From: Mucilaginibacter sp. OK283
GTDB lineage: Bacteria; Bacteroidota; Bacteroidia; Sphingobacteriales; Sphingobacteriaceae
Direction: 5' to 3'
DNA: 64,000 bases
NCBI RefSeq assembly: GCF_900110415.1
Contig: NZ_FODR01000016.1
Span: 48,751 to 112,750 of the forward strand
Under the pieces are notes generated by a model that saw only the letters and a program-made list of their open reading frames with translations, ran no database searches and had not been told where the DNA came from. A program made the position numbers and the translations under genes. Below, one piece after another: positions 16,998 to 25,585 of this stretch (the stretch's first letter is position 1; each line of letters opens with the position of its first letter).

Positions 16998-18608
16998 TTG
17001 ATTAAACCAGACTCATTAGCATCAAAAGCGCATAGCGTTTGTGGTGCCCAATGCGGCAGAGTGCAGCATGCGGCAATTGCCAAAGCGGGGCTTTACCAAC
17101 AGGTAAAGGATTTTTTTTCTGGGATATTTGACACCAGCAACTGGCCCGCCCGATGGCATTGTGGCACATGGAGCGAATTTCATGGCTGGCTGTACATTTT
17201 TTCTGATTTGTTAATAGCGGTATCTTATTTTGCAATACCACTATTGCTTATCATCCTGCTCACCAAACGAAAGGATGTTCCCTTTCCAAAAATACTTTGG
17301 TTATTTGTGGTATTTATTGTTTTATGTGGCATTACACATTTAATAGACGCCGGCATTTTTTGGTGGCCTGCATATCGCCTGAGCGCGCTGTTAAGGTTAT
17401 TCACCGGTATTGTATCGGTAACAACAGTATATACGCTATACCGGGTTATGCCAACTGTACTTTCGCTACGTTCGGTTAACGAGTTGCAAAAAGAAATAAA
17501 TGAGCGTAAAATTGCCGAAGAAAAGCTGGCAGCCAGCGAATTCCTGTTGCTGGAAGCCGGCCGGATGGGCAAATTTGGCGGATGGGAAATGGATTTGCTT
17601 ACTAATAAAGTAACCTGGTCAAAAACTATTTTTGATATCCATGAACTGCCCTATGATTATGACCCCACTTTTTATGATTTCAGCCGGTTTTACTCCGAAC
17701 CGTATTTGACGACAATGACCCAGGCATTAAACGAGTGCCGGGATACAGGCACGGGTTATGACCTGGAAGTGCAGCTGATAACTGCCAAAAACAACCGGGT
17801 CTGGGTGCGTGCCCGTGGCGAAATGTTGTATGATGAGCATAGCCAGCCCGCCAAGTTAAGAGGCGTATTTATGGACATTGATAAATACAAGCTCAATGAG
17901 CTGTCGTTAAACAAAACCGTAGAAATGGTTACCAAAAACAACCAGCAGCTCAAAAATTTTACGCACATCCTGTCCCATAACATCCGTAACCATGCCAGCA
18001 ATATCTCGCTGGTTTCGTCATTAATTGATGAAAGCACATTGGATGAAGAGAATGCCGAACTGTTTCAAAAAATCAAAAAGATTTCTGAAGGCTTGAATAC
18101 TACTCTTGAAGACTTATCATACGCCATTAAAATTAAAGATGAAATTATAGAGGCCGAACGACTAAGCTTTAAGGAAATAACTGGCAAAATTTTGGGAATT
18201 ATCGGATCGGACGTAGCTGCAAACCACGCGGTAATTACGCAGCAATTTGAGGTTGAAGAGGTTACTTTTCCCAAAATTTACCTCGAAAGCATCCTGATGA
18301 ACCTGTTAAATAATGCAATAAAATACCGTAAGCCAACCGTCGAGCCAAGGGTGTTATTAAAAACATACAGGGACGAAAACGGGAACACCGTTTTAGAATG
18401 TACCGATAACGGTATTGGCATTGATTTGAAACTACACGAAAAAAAGATTTTTGGTTTATACAAAACTTTTCATGACCGCAAAGACTCGCATGGGGTTGGT
18501 TTGTTTTTAACCAAAACTCAGATCGACTCGCAAGGCGGACAAATAACCGTAAAAAGCAAACCTAACAGTGGCAGCACATTTAAAATAACTTTTAATGAAA
18601 AAAATTAA
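16998..18608 (+). CDS. Sensor histidine kinase with ethylene-receptor-type transmembrane domain and PAS domain
   Basis: About 536 residues. Residues 62-155 form three membrane helices that align with the ethylene-binding domain of plant ETR1: Asp70, Tyr77, Ile80, Pro81, Ile107, Cys110 and His114 match ETR1 D25, Y32, I35, P36, I62, C65 and H69, all with the same offset of 45. Cys and His of FIVLCGITHLI are the copper ligands in ETR1. Then follow a coiled coil (160-185), a PAS domain (about 185-300), a phosphoacceptor helix with LSHNIRNHASN (His near 326) and an ATPase domain (NLLNNAIKY, DNGIGI, GVGLFLTK). The start is uncertain: TTG at 16998 or GTG at 17061. It overlaps the next gene by 14 bases. 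Confidence 0.85.
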   Translation: MIKPDSLASKAHSVCGAQCGRVQHAAIAKAGLYQQVKDFFSGIFDTSNWPARWHCGTWSEFHGWLYIFSDLLIAVSYFAIPLLLIILLTKRKDVPFPKILWLFVVFIVLCGITHLIDAGIFWWPAYRLSALLRLFTGIVSVTTVYTLYRVMPTVLSLRSVNELQKEINERKIAEEKLAASEFLLLEAGRMGKFGGWEMDLLTNKVTWSKTIFDIHELPYDYDPTFYDFSRFYSEPYLTTMTQALNECRDTGTGYDLEVQLITAKNNRVWVRARGEMLYDEHSQPAKLRGVFMDIDKYKLNELSLNKTVEMVTKNNQQLKNFTHILSHNIRNHASNISLVSSLIDESTLDEENAELFQKIKKISEGLNTTLEDLSYAIKIKDEIIEAERLSFKEITGKILGIIGSDVAANHAVITQQFEVEEVTFPKIYLESILMNLLNNAIKYRKPTVEPRVLLKTYRDENGNTVLECTDNGIGIDLKLHEKKIFGLYKTFHDRKDSHGVGLFLTKTQIDSQGGQITVKSKPNSGSTFKITFNEKN

Positions 18609-18996
18609 TACCCTTTGTGTGATAGATGATGATGATATCTACACTTTTACCATCAAACGCATTATCGCCAAAGCAGAAGTTGCCGAAAAAACTATTTTTT
18701 TTCATAACGGCCGGGTTGCAATAGATTTTATTTGTAATTGCATGGAAGTCATTGCCAATTTGCCCGACATGATTTTGCTTGACCTGAACATGCCTGTGCT
18801 TGACGGTTGGCAGTTTTTGGACGAATTTATAAAACTGGTACCCCGCCTTGGAAAAAAAATACTGATTTACATTGTAAGCTCGTCAATTGATGAAGACGAC
18901 TTTAAACGCGCCAAAGAAATGGAACTGGTATCTGACTTTATTGTAAAGCCCCTTAACGCAATCGATCTCAGGAATATTGTAGATCAGTGGGTATAA
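18595..18996 (+). CDS. Single-domain response regulator (receiver only)
   Basis: 133 residues forming one receiver domain: acidic pocket IDDDD near the start, phosphoacceptor Asp in MILLDLNMPVLDGW (about residue 62), Ser in YIVSSS, and Lys in DFIVKPLN. There is no output domain. It overlaps the ethylene-receptor-like kinase by 14 bases, so it is translationally coupled and almost surely its partner. Such stand-alone receivers act as phosphate shuttles or by protein contact, as with the Rcp1 type in cyanobacteria. Confidence 0.93.
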   Translation: MKKINTLCVIDDDDIYTFTIKRIIAKAEVAEKTIFFHNGRVAIDFICNCMEVIANLPDMILLDLNMPVLDGWQFLDEFIKLVPRLGKKILIYIVSSSIDEDDFKRAKEMELVSDFIVKPLNAIDLRNIVDQWV

Positions 18997-19113
18997 ATCG
19001 AAAAGCCGAAGGCAAAAAACTTAAAGTTGGATGTTAAAAGGCCAATTTGGTATGTACCATGGCTTTTCGTCGCACATAATCCTTAGCTTCGCTGTTGATT
19101 TGTGTTGATACCT

Positions 19114-20544
19114 ATGTTTACTTTTAACGCATTTTACAACATCCTCCGGGAGCGCCTGCATTACATATATCTTTTGTATGCTGTGCCGCTGGTGATTACT
19201 ATAGCCATGATAACCCCGGCTTTTCAAAGCCCTGACGAGCCGAATCATTTTGCACGCGCCGAACAGGTTTCAAGGCTTGAATTGGTGCCCGAATTTGTGT
19301 ATGACAAGGCACACCCAGTTACCGCAGCCGATTCTATATCCAAGGACCCAACTTTGGTTTATCCCGATAGGGGAGGCTTCAGGGTTGATAAAGGCATTTA
19401 CCAACTCGATGGTATTTACAAACCACTTGCCCGGCACGATAGTATAAAATTGGCAACGTTAAAAATAGGCAGCGCTAAAAAAATAAGATGGCATACAGGT
19501 ACCATCTATTTCAATTTTGGCAACACGGCCATTTATCCGCCTGTTGTTTATTTAATGCAGGCGCTGGGTATTTCGGTGGGTAAACTGCTTCATTTAAGCA
19601 TCCTTAATACATTATACCTTTCCCGGATATTAAATGGTTTACTATGTGTGGCGCTATGTTTTTTTGCCTTGATGCTGGCCAAACAGAGTAATATTTTACT
19701 ATTCATCGTGTTACTTTTCCCGATGACGGTATCGTTATTTGCTTCGGTAAGCCAGGATGCTGTTTTGATTAGCTGTTGTTTTTTGCTCGTTGGCTTTATA
19801 GACGATTTCTCTTTTGGCGATAAAAAACATCAGCCCCAATGGAAACTGTATGCCATGGTTATCCTGGTATCTATCATCGGCATTGCCAAACCGCCTTATA
19901 TTATCTTCGCCTTTTTGTTCCTGTTTTTAAAACTTACCCCAAAGCAAAAGGCCGTCGGTATTATTACACCTTTTGCTGTGTTGGTGCTTTGGCTCATGGT
20001 CAATCATGGCAGTTTTATGATTAAATTCGCGCCTGCCGAAATGCGGCTCAACTCAAAATTACAGGTATTGTATATTTTGCACCATCCTTTCAGGTTTATA
20101 GGCATGTTCTTCAACTTTGATAAAATCGCATTACAAAACACAGCTGATATGTTTGTAGGCATACTGGCCTGGCTTGATGTGCCGTTACCCGATATTTATT
20201 ACCGCAATGCGTACATCTGCCTTGTTTTAGGGATCATCATCAGCCTTGGTTTTAAAGGCAGCGCCAGGCTCAGGATAGCTTTGCTGGTTTGCAGTATCAT
20301 TACCATCGTCGCGGTTATATCTGCCCAATATATAACCTGGACTGCCCTCGAATCTCCAACCCTCGGCGGCATGCAGGGCAGGTACCTCATTCCCATTTTT
20401 CCGCTTATTGCGTTGGCTTTATGTGGCTATTCGTTAAATAACCGCTTCGCGGGTTTAAAAGCAGTTGTGTTATGTATTGTCTCATTATTCCCGGCATATT
20501 CGGCCATCATCATGATACAGGTTATCAGCAGCAGGTATTATTAA
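19114..20544 (+). CDS. DUF2142 polytopic membrane protein
   Basis: About 476 residues with some 10-12 transmembrane helices. The PAFQSPDEPNHFARAEQ segment after helix one and the long periplasmic loop before FNFGNTAIYPPVVYL are the signature of DUF2142, which resembles GT-C glycosyltransferases and other sugar-lipid-dependent transferases. The ATG at 19114 is preferred; a GTG at 19102 would add four residues. A glycosyltransferase function is an inference from the family fold, and no polysaccharide genes adjoin it. Confidence 0.83.
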   Translation: MFTFNAFYNILRERLHYIYLLYAVPLVITIAMITPAFQSPDEPNHFARAEQVSRLELVPEFVYDKAHPVTAADSISKDPTLVYPDRGGFRVDKGIYQLDGIYKPLARHDSIKLATLKIGSAKKIRWHTGTIYFNFGNTAIYPPVVYLMQALGISVGKLLHLSILNTLYLSRILNGLLCVALCFFALMLAKQSNILLFIVLLFPMTVSLFASVSQDAVLISCCFLLVGFIDDFSFGDKKHQPQWKLYAMVILVSIIGIAKPPYIIFAFLFLFLKLTPKQKAVGIITPFAVLVLWLMVNHGSFMIKFAPAEMRLNSKLQVLYILHHPFRFIGMFFNFDKIALQNTADMFVGILAWLDVPLPDIYYRNAYICLVLGIIISLGFKGSARLRIALLVCSIITIVAVISAQYITWTALESPTLGGMQGRYLIPIFPLIALALCGYSLNNRFAGLKAVVLCIVSLFPAYSAIIMIQVISSRYY

Positions 20545-20839
20545 CCCCATATGCTCCACAGCCGCTATTAGGCGATGCCTGCGGCCGGGCTCATACACCT
20601 GCAGGCTTTGTGTGTGGCGAGGGTATCCGCTGCTATCCATAACGCATTTTGTCTGAATCAAAATTTTCAGAATTAAAGAATGAACAGAATTTGCCTGACT
20701 TGCATACCATTTTCTCCATGAACTATGAACCATGAACCAACGGCCCGATGAACTTTTTCTAAAACAATTTCACATTTAATATCATTTTAATATCTGCTAT
20801 CAGTTTAGTAACCTTGTATACATCTTTTTTATAGCTTAA
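20545..20839. repeat. Gap with dispersed 100-bp element and TTCATGG arm
   Basis: Bases 20571-20669 begin GGCGATGCCTGCGGCCGGGC and end TAACGCATTTTGTCTGAATC; a related copy on the other strand lies at 40330-40423. It is followed by an ATTTTCAGAATTAAAG phrase to about 20692 and by a single TTCATGG-family arm (20716-20739, CCATGAACTATGAACC). A weak promoter-like TAACCTTG near 20808 faces the kinase gene. Confidence 0.65.
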
Positions 20840-23776
20840 ATGGCTTTAAAACACAGTTCTGCATTGCCCCCGGAAATGTTAAGGGTTTTTGAGACCTTGC
20901 CTCAACCGTACCTTATACTTTCGCCCGAGCTTTATATGCTCACGGCCAGCAATGTTTATTTGCAGCTTACAAATAAAACCCGGGTCGAAATTGAAGAACA
21001 GTATCTTTTTGATGTATTCCCCAAAATGCCCGATTGGTCGTCAGAAGAGGGGGGGATTGCTTTTTCGCTTAATAAAGTTTTAGAAACCCTGCAGCCGCAC
21101 CAGTTGCCTGTTACGCGGTTTGATATACCGGATCGTGATGATCCGCAACAATTGGTTGAGCGCTATTGGGAAACGTCGCATACACCCGTGTTTGATGCTG
21201 AGGGCGAGATTTGCTATATTATTCATCATACCGAAGATGTTACCAAACGCGTACTGGCCGAACGTGCTTTAAAAAATAGCCTGTATAAAGAAACCCAGGC
21301 AGCCGCGACAGCCGAAAGATTAGGCAAACAAATAGAAAAACTTTTTGCCGAGATTCCCGCCCAGATAGCGATAGTGACCGGTCCTGATATGGTTTACGAG
21401 TTTATAAACCCACGCTACAAAACCGACCTTTTTCCAAACCGGGAGGTTTTAGGCAAGCCTTTGCTATATGCCCTGCCCGAAGTAGCCGGCCAGCCTATAT
21501 TGGATATTTTGCAGCATGTATACAAAACAGGCGAGACCGTTGCCGGCAACGAGATTAATATTCCATTGGCCGATGAAGTAGGCGGCCCTGTTAAAGATCA
21601 TTATTTTAACTATGTATACCAGGCTATCCGCAATGACGATGGCGATATAATATCTGTTTTAAGCTTTAAATATGATATAACCGAGCTTGTTTTGGCAAAA
21701 AAGCGTTTGGAGCAAAACGAGAAAGAGTTGCTGGCTTTAAATTATGATTTGGCCAATGCTAATGCCGAGGTTCAGGCTACAAACGAGGAGATACAATCGG
21801 CGAATGAAGCGCTACACGCTACTAACCAGGAGCTTTTTAGGGCACAAGAAAGTGTGTTAAGGCTTAACGATGCGCTGGAAGAAAGGGTTGAACAGCGTAA
21901 CATTGAACTATTTAACGCCCAGGCCGAGGCTGCAAGGGAACGCGACAGGCTAAAACGTTTTTTTATGCAGGTACCAACCGGCATTTGTGTGCTTGACGGT
22001 CCCGAAATGATATTTGAGTTGGTAAACCCGGCCTATCAGCAACTTTTTCCTGGCAGGGATTTATTAGGTAAGCCTATCATGGAGGCACTCCCGGAGTTGG
22101 ATGGTACCCCCATCATCGATATATTAAAAAGGGTTTACTACACTGGTAATACCTTTGAAGGAAAAGAACTTTTAGTGCCGCTTGCACGCAGGGTGGGCGG
22201 CACCATTGAAGACCGGTATTTTAATTTTATTTACCAGGCCCGGTATGATGGTGATGGTGTAGTAGACGGCATTTTGGTTTTTGCTTTTGAGCTGACCGAA
22301 ACGGTACTTACCCGCCAAAAAGAAAAGGAAAATGAGCAGCGTTTCCGTTTTTTGCTTAACGCCATGCCGCAACAGGTTTGGACAGCCCGCCCTGATGGCT
22401 CGCTTGATTATGTGAACGAAGTGGTTTGTGACGATTTTGGCCGAAGTATGGACCAGATATTGGGCCGTAGCCTGCAGGAATTTATCCACCCTGATGACAG
22501 GCAGCACAGCTCAAAAAAATGGAAGGCGGCCTTGCAAAACGGCAACGAGTTTATGGTCGAGTTTCGCCTTAAGTTTCATAACGGGGAGTATGTTTGGCAT
22601 TTGGCCCGCGCACTTCCGCTGATCGAGAACGGGCATATCAGGTTATGGCTGGGTACAAATACCAATATCGAAATTCAAAAAAACAACGAGCAAAAGAAAG
22701 ATGAATTCCTATCTATAGCAAGCCATGAGCTAAAGACACCACTTACCAGTATAAAAGCTTTTAACCAGCTGATGCAACGCACATCAGATATGCACAAGCT
22801 TAATGGCTTTATCCAAAAATCGGCCTCGCATGTGTTACGGTTGGAGAAGCTGATTAACGATTTGCTTGATGTAACCCGGATTAACGCAGGTAAAATGGAG
22901 TATAATATGGAGCCCTTCAGCTTTCTGGAAATGCTTAAAGATAGCATTGAAAGTATGCAGCAGGCTACTACATCGCACCAGATTATTCTTGAAAAGGCCG
23001 ACGATGTAATTTATACCGGCGACCGTTTCCGGTTGGAACAGGTGGTAAATAATTTACTCAGTAACGCCGTTAAATACTCGCCGGAAGGCAAAAAAGTATT
23101 GGTAAACTGCAGCATACATTCCGATGGCAGCATCATTGTTTCTGTAGAAGATTTTGGCATCGGCATAGAAGAGAAAAACCTGATGCGGTTATTTGACCGA
23201 TACTACCGGGTTGATAACACTGCTATGCGTTTTGAGGGGCTTGGCCTGGGGCTGTTTATATCGGCCGAGATATTGAAAAGGCACCATGGCAGTTTTTGGA
23301 TTGAAAGTACCCCGGGTAAAGGCTCAACTTTCTTTTTCAGGCTTATACCTGATACAGCTACCAAAGCCACACCTGTTGCAGATAGCGACACCCATTACCA
23401 GGACGATACCATTATTATTAAATATAACCCTAAACATAACCGCCTTGATGTTGATTGGATAGGGTTCCAAAACCTTGAATCGGTACAGCATGGCTGTTTT
23501 AAAATGCAAAACATGCTTATCAAAAACAATGTAGGCAAGGTGCTCAATAGCAACATCCATGTTTTGGGCAACTGGTCGGAAGCATCTGATTGGGGTAATA
23601 CCGAGTGGTTCCCGGATATGGAAAAAGCAGGCTTACGTTATTTTGCCTGGGTGCATTCGCCAAGTGTTTTCAGCCAGCTATCGGCCCGTAAAAGCATATA
23701 TGCATTAAAAGGCAAATTGGTGATTGAGTTTTTTACCGATGTAAAATCGGCGGAGGAATGGATAGAAAGCGTGTAG
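20840..23776 (+). CDS. Multi-PAS sensor histidine kinase with extra C-terminal domain
   Basis: 978 residues, cytoplasmic (no membrane helix seen). Order: PAS (about 10-140), PAS (about 155-290), a coiled coil rich in Ala-Asn-Glu (about 295-370, ATNEEIQSANEALHATNQEL), PAS (about 375-490), PAS_3-like domain (about 500-615), HisKA with FLSIASHELKTPLTSIKAF (about 621-639), and ATPase domain (NNLLSNAVKYS, EDFGIGIEEKN, GLGLGLFIS). Residues about 837-978 form an added domain containing KVLNSNIHVLGNW and TEWFPDMEKAGLRYFAWVH, similar to the SpoIIAA/STAS-like proteins that occur alone in Bacteroidota. No response regulator is adjacent. Cognate partner and signals are unknown. Confidence 0.9.
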   Translation: MALKHSSALPPEMLRVFETLPQPYLILSPELYMLTASNVYLQLTNKTRVEIEEQYLFDVFPKMPDWSSEEGGIAFSLNKVLETLQPHQLPVTRFDIPDRDDPQQLVERYWETSHTPVFDAEGEICYIIHHTEDVTKRVLAERALKNSLYKETQAAATAERLGKQIEKLFAEIPAQIAIVTGPDMVYEFINPRYKTDLFPNREVLGKPLLYALPEVAGQPILDILQHVYKTGETVAGNEINIPLADEVGGPVKDHYFNYVYQAIRNDDGDIISVLSFKYDITELVLAKKRLEQNEKELLALNYDLANANAEVQATNEEIQSANEALHATNQELFRAQESVLRLNDALEERVEQRNIELFNAQAEAARERDRLKRFFMQVPTGICVLDGPEMIFELVNPAYQQLFPGRDLLGKPIMEALPELDGTPIIDILKRVYYTGNTFEGKELLVPLARRVGGTIEDRYFNFIYQARYDGDGVVDGILVFAFELTETVLTRQKEKENEQRFRFLLNAMPQQVWTARPDGSLDYVNEVVCDDFGRSMDQILGRSLQEFIHPDDRQHSSKKWKAALQNGNEFMVEFRLKFHNGEYVWHLARALPLIENGHIRLWLGTNTNIEIQKNNEQKKDEFLSIASHELKTPLTSIKAFNQLMQRTSDMHKLNGFIQKSASHVLRLEKLINDLLDVTRINAGKMEYNMEPFSFLEMLKDSIESMQQATTSHQIILEKADDVIYTGDRFRLEQVVNNLLSNAVKYSPEGKKVLVNCSIHSDGSIIVSVEDFGIGIEEKNLMRLFDRYYRVDNTAMRFEGLGLGLFISAEILKRHHGSFWIESTPGKGSTFFFRLIPDTATKATPVADSDTHYQDDTIIIKYNPKHNRLDVDWIGFQNLESVQHGCFKMQNMLIKNNVGKVLNSNIHVLGNWSEASDWGNTEWFPDMEKAGLRYFAWVHSPSVFSQLSARKSIYALKGKLVIEFFTDVKSAEEWIESV

Positions 23777-23778
23777 TG

Positions 23779-23862
23779 TTAAGTCATAAGTACTTAGTCG
23801 AAAGTTCTGAGTCTGAATTATTTTTTTGACGTAGAACTTAAGACTTTCCACTAAAGACTTTC
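23779..23862. repeat. AAGTC-phrase inverted element between convergent genes
   Basis: Left arm 23781-23813 (AAGTCATAAGTACTTAGTCG, AAAGTTCTGAGTC) and right arm 23829-23861 (GTAGAACTTAAGACTTTCC, TAAAGACTTT) are inverse versions of the same phrase, separated by an AT-rich loop. The element exactly fills the gap between the ends of the kinase and sulfotransferase genes and ends 2 bases before the latter's stop codon. Confidence 0.75.
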
Positions 23863-23864
23863 CT

Positions 23865-24692
23865 TCAGAGGCTCATATATCCCATCAATTCGTCCTGTAA
23901 TTGCTTTGCCTGGTTTAGTAATGCTTTATTGGTAATATAGGGATCTATATCAATATCCTGGCCTATCAGGTTCTCTTTAAACACGTCCTTAAACTTTGAA
24001 TAGGTTAACGAAAAATTCCATTTGTTTTGCAGGTGCCCAAAAACGCGTGTATCCTCTTCGCTCAGCATGTTGTAGTTAACTACAACAAAAGCATCGGGGT
24101 CCAACTTTTTAATGCATGCTAAAATATCACTGGTATAGTTAATCCACACTTTTAAATATGCTTCGGCATTTATCCGGTAGAAGGATTGTTTTCTGCGTGC
24201 CCGTCTAAAAATTAGCCATACCAACCTTGATAAATATTTACGGCCCAGGTACTTTCTGTCAACCGTTTTAAACTCCCGCCGTAACAATGAACTGGTTACC
24301 AACCGATAATCGCGCATAATAACCAAATAACGGGCATCCGGAATAAGTTCTTTATAAACATCAAGGAACATACAGGTTCGGGGATCTTTCCAACCCCATT
24401 GGTCGTACAACTGCTGTTTAACCCTTATAATGCTTTTTATTTTCTCTTTCTCATAAATAGAAACAGCGTCAACATATCCGTCTGTTAAGCCGTTCCTGGG
24501 CAGGTTATGATTAGTCAGGATCTCCTCATGGATCTTCAAAAACTCTACGTCCTCAAAATGCCCTTCCGCATTTCCCGGGCCCGGCTCAACCATTTTTTCG
24601 CCCAGCTGCATGCCGCATTTGGCAAGCCAGTGCGTTATAAGAGAGGTACCGGAGCGGTGCATACCGGTTATAATAAGCGTTCGTTTTTGCAT
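23865..24692 (-). CDS. Sulfotransferase family protein (PAPS-dependent, predicted)
   Basis: 275 residues with the 5'-phosphosulfate loop GMHRSGTS (10-17), a WGWKDPRT motif (about 95-102), and the 3'-phosphate-binding segment MRDYRLVTSSLLRREF (about 125-140). These are the sulfotransferase/carbohydrate sulfotransferase signatures. The APS kinase gene lies 44 bases upstream on the same strand, which would supply the PAPS donor; this supports a real sulfation function. The acceptor (glycan, lipid or other) is unknown. No signal peptide is seen, so it works in the cytoplasm. Confidence 0.87.
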   Translation of the reverse strand: MQKRTLIITGMHRSGTSLITHWLAKCGMQLGEKMVEPGPGNAEGHFEDVEFLKIHEEILTNHNLPRNGLTDGYVDAVSIYEKEKIKSIIRVKQQLYDQWGWKDPRTCMFLDVYKELIPDARYLVIMRDYRLVTSSLLRREFKTVDRKYLGRKYLSRLVWLIFRRARRKQSFYRINAEAYLKVWINYTSDILACIKKLDPDAFVVVNYNMLSEEDTRVFGHLQNKWNFSLTYSKFKDVFKENLIGQDIDIDPYITNKALLNQAKQLQDELMGYMSL

Positions 24693-24736
24693 AACGTGCG
24701 GTGGCGCTAATAGCTGTTATCTTACAGATTTAACTA

Positions 24737-25297
24737 TTATGTATGGGCTACTTTTTTTTCGGCCTTATCAAACGGGTTAAGGTTGTTCAGTATAAAATAT
24801 AGCAAGGTTGAGGTGCTTTGCGCTACGGTGCTTTCGTTGGTGTTTATATACAGGTCGGGAGCGTACGGAACATCAAACTGCGCGTTAATGCCTGTCAGGT
24901 TTTTTAGTTTGTCAGGGTGTCCATCGGGTAAAAAAGCTTTTTTGTAAAGTCCCTTGGTGTCGCGGCTGATGAGCTTTTTTACCGGGCAATCAATATACAC
25001 AATGTTTACATGCTTGTATTTTTCGGCAAGTTCGCGACGCATTTCGTCATATGGGTTTATAGCGCTCACTATGGTAACAATTCCGTGGGCCGAAAAACGG
25101 CTGGCCACAAAGCCCAACCTCCGGATATTTTCGCAACGATCGGCCTTGCTAAAGCCCAAATCGCGGCAAATTTCATTGCGATATTCATCGCCGTCAATTA
25201 TTTCAGTCCTAATGCCAAGCGCTGTTAATTCATTTGCAACATTTTTAGCCAATGTTGTTTTACCAGCTCCTGATAATCCGCAGAATAAAAGTATCAT
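24737..25297 (-). CDS. cysC: Adenylylsulfate (APS) kinase
   Basis: 186 residues with P-loop GLSGAGKTT (7-15), IDGDEYRNEICRDLGFSKADRCENIRR (family variant of the DGDxxR and FS..DR..NIRR motifs) and VKKLISRDTKGLY, which is the CysC signature. It phosphorylates APS to PAPS. Found here with a sulfotransferase rather than with cysD/cysN or cysH, so PAPS for sulfation rather than assimilation is the likely use (inference). The first gene of a two-gene unit with the sulfotransferase. Confidence 0.93.
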   Translation of the reverse strand: MILLFCGLSGAGKTTLAKNVANELTALGIRTEIIDGDEYRNEICRDLGFSKADRCENIRRLGFVASRFSAHGIVTIVSAINPYDEMRRELAEKYKHVNIVYIDCPVKKLISRDTKGLYKKAFLPDGHPDKLKNLTGINAQFDVPYAPDLYINTNESTVAQSTSTLLYFILNNLNPFDKAEKKVAHT

Positions 25298-25585
25298 ATC
25301 TCAAATAATTTATGTTGATGATGAGGCTCAAAAGCACTGCAGGTTACCTTTGATGGGATGAACATAATAAATTAAATTACGGGTTAATTTTATTGTAATG
25401 TAAATACTTCTTTACAAACAAGCAGGCTTGGAAGGCCAATGGGTGAAAAACCGCTAAATTAAGCTGTATCAGCCATTTTAGCATGAAAAATCAAGGGTAC
25501 GGGTAAAGGCACCAGAGTGATACATCTAACAAAAATGTTACCTTATCACCCCCGGGGCAAGGCCTTAATTTGGGCAAAAGAAAGG

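Noticed and set aside
25345..25352. TACCTTTG promoter-like box on the plus strand near cysC
   Set aside because: The only following frame is a six-codon ORF; no plus-strand gene begins there.
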